Origin: Blastococcus sp. TML/M2B
Lineage (GTDB): Bacteria > Actinomycetota > Actinomycetes > Mycobacteriales > Geodermatophilaceae
DNA: 64,000 nucleotides
Direction of reading: 5' to 3'
Assembly (NCBI RefSeq): GCF_016612865.1
Contig: NZ_JAENZZ010000001.1
Coordinates: forward strand, 310,001-374,000
Shown: positions 63,513 to 64,000 of the stretch, in pieces
Numbering within the stretch: the first letter of the stretch is position 1
Layout of the letters: each line of letters opens with the position of its first letter
Program-made: the position numbers and the translations under genes
The notes under the pieces: model-generated
Database searches by the model: none
The model's input: the letters and a program-made list of their open reading frames with translations, nothing else
Told to the model about the DNA's origin: nothing

Positions 63513-64000
63513 GCGAGTCTGCGACCAGCACCACCGGGGCCCTCGGCCCCGACCACGGGTACGGACCGGACATCGACCACGTGCTCCTGAGCGAGGAGCA
63601 GATCCGCGCGAAGATCGCCGAGCTCGCCGCCACCATCGCCGCGGACTACGCGGGCAGGGAGGTGCTGCTCGTCGGCGTCCTCAAGGGCGCGGTGCTGTTC
63701 ATGAGCGACTTCGCCCGGGCCCTGCAGCTGCCCACGCAGATGGAGTTCATGGCGGTGTCGTCCTACGGCTCGGCCACCAGCTCGTCGGGCGTCGTGCGCA
63801 TCCTCAAGGACCTCGACCGGGACATCACCGACAAGCACGTCCTGGTGCTCGAGGACATCATCGACTCCGGCCTGACCCTCTCCTGGCTGCTCAAGAACCT
63901 CGGCGGCCGCGCCCCGGCCTCCCTCGAGGTCTGCGCCCTGCTGCGCAAGCCCGACGCGGTCAAGGTCGAGGTGCCGGTCAAGTACATCGGCTTCGACATC
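63509..64000 (+). CDS. hpt: hypoxanthine phosphoribosyltransferase, 3' end outside window
   Basis: 164 codons are present; the gene continues past the window. Purine salvage enzyme. [49 protein letters not shown] is the N-terminal part, [24 protein letters not shown] the flexible loop, and [18 protein letters not shown] the PRPP-binding motif. The first 20 residues are an unconserved leader. GTG overlaps the tilS stop (GTGA). In this order the next gene is usually ftsH, which would be expected just beyond the window. Confidence 0.94.
   Translation, partial: MSESATSTTGALGPDHGYGPDIDHVLLSEEQIRAKIAELAATIAADYAGREVLLVGVLKGAVLFMSDFARALQLPTQMEFMAVSSYGSATSSSGVVRILKDLDRDITDKHVLVLEDIIDSGLTLSWLLKNLGGRAPASLEVCALLRKPDAVKVEVPVKYIGFDI

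Overview
The window is a very GC-rich chromosomal segment from an actinobacterium. The evidence is the order of its core genes, frequent GTG starts, 1–4 base stop/start overlaps (GTGA, ATGA, TGATG) and TANNNT promoters with leaderless starts. Much of the backbone follows the gene order known from the Mycobacterium tuberculosis region from crp (Rv3676) down to hpt (Rv3624c). The general look suggests a Geodermatophilaceae-type organism (Blastococcus, Geodermatophilus or Modestobacter), but that is an inference and no 16S gene is present.

Layout. 1–9.5 kb: a RidA tail, a NUDIX hydrolase, Crp, a small membrane protein, the nth–tlpA–CoA NUDIX–cupredoxin–marP operon, an ephE-like hydrolase, a holin-like membrane protein and acetyl-CoA synthetase. 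9.5–16.8 kb: a tandem palindrome array, an acyl-CoA dehydrogenase, two DUF202 proteins with an alkyl-sulfatase-like enzyme, a PucR-type regulator, a DODA-type dioxygenase, and a secreted protein overlapping a class F sortase. 16.8–31.8 kb: cobalamin/siroheme genes (cysG-like, cobT, cobS and a phosphatase that may be CobC) mixed with metabolic genes, peptide deformylase, an EF-G-binding FBP protein, an MFS exporter, a GlgC-like enzyme and small membrane proteins. 31.8–40 kb: the tad pilus block (ssd, tadA, tadB, tadC, pilin, TadE, TadG-like) and an MrfA/YprA-type helicase. 40–52 kb: membrane pyrophosphatase, an EspC-like protein with a DUF1023 hydrolase, topA, a methyltransferase, an MFS–thymidylate kinase fusion, DNA polymerase III delta prime and tRNA-Thr(CGT). 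52.1–59.3 kb: an accessory envelope locus (processive GT2, exosortase-family protease, ATP-grasp ligase, UDP-GlcNAc 2-epimerase, HAD phosphatase, a secreted membrane-tailed protein, PIG-L deacetylase). 59.4–64 kb: ppa, dacB, a zinc metalloprotease, tilS and the start of hpt.

Two observations matter most. First, fourteen frame breaks split otherwise intact conserved genes, and all fall at positions 476–497 modulo 500. This is the pattern expected of an assembly polished in 500-base windows, so these genes are most likely intact in the organism and are annotated here as single genes. Second, the 52–59 kb locus joins a Cys–Arg–His exosortase-like enzyme to glycan synthesis genes and to one small surface protein that is its likely substrate. 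It is the best candidate for an undescribed system in this window.
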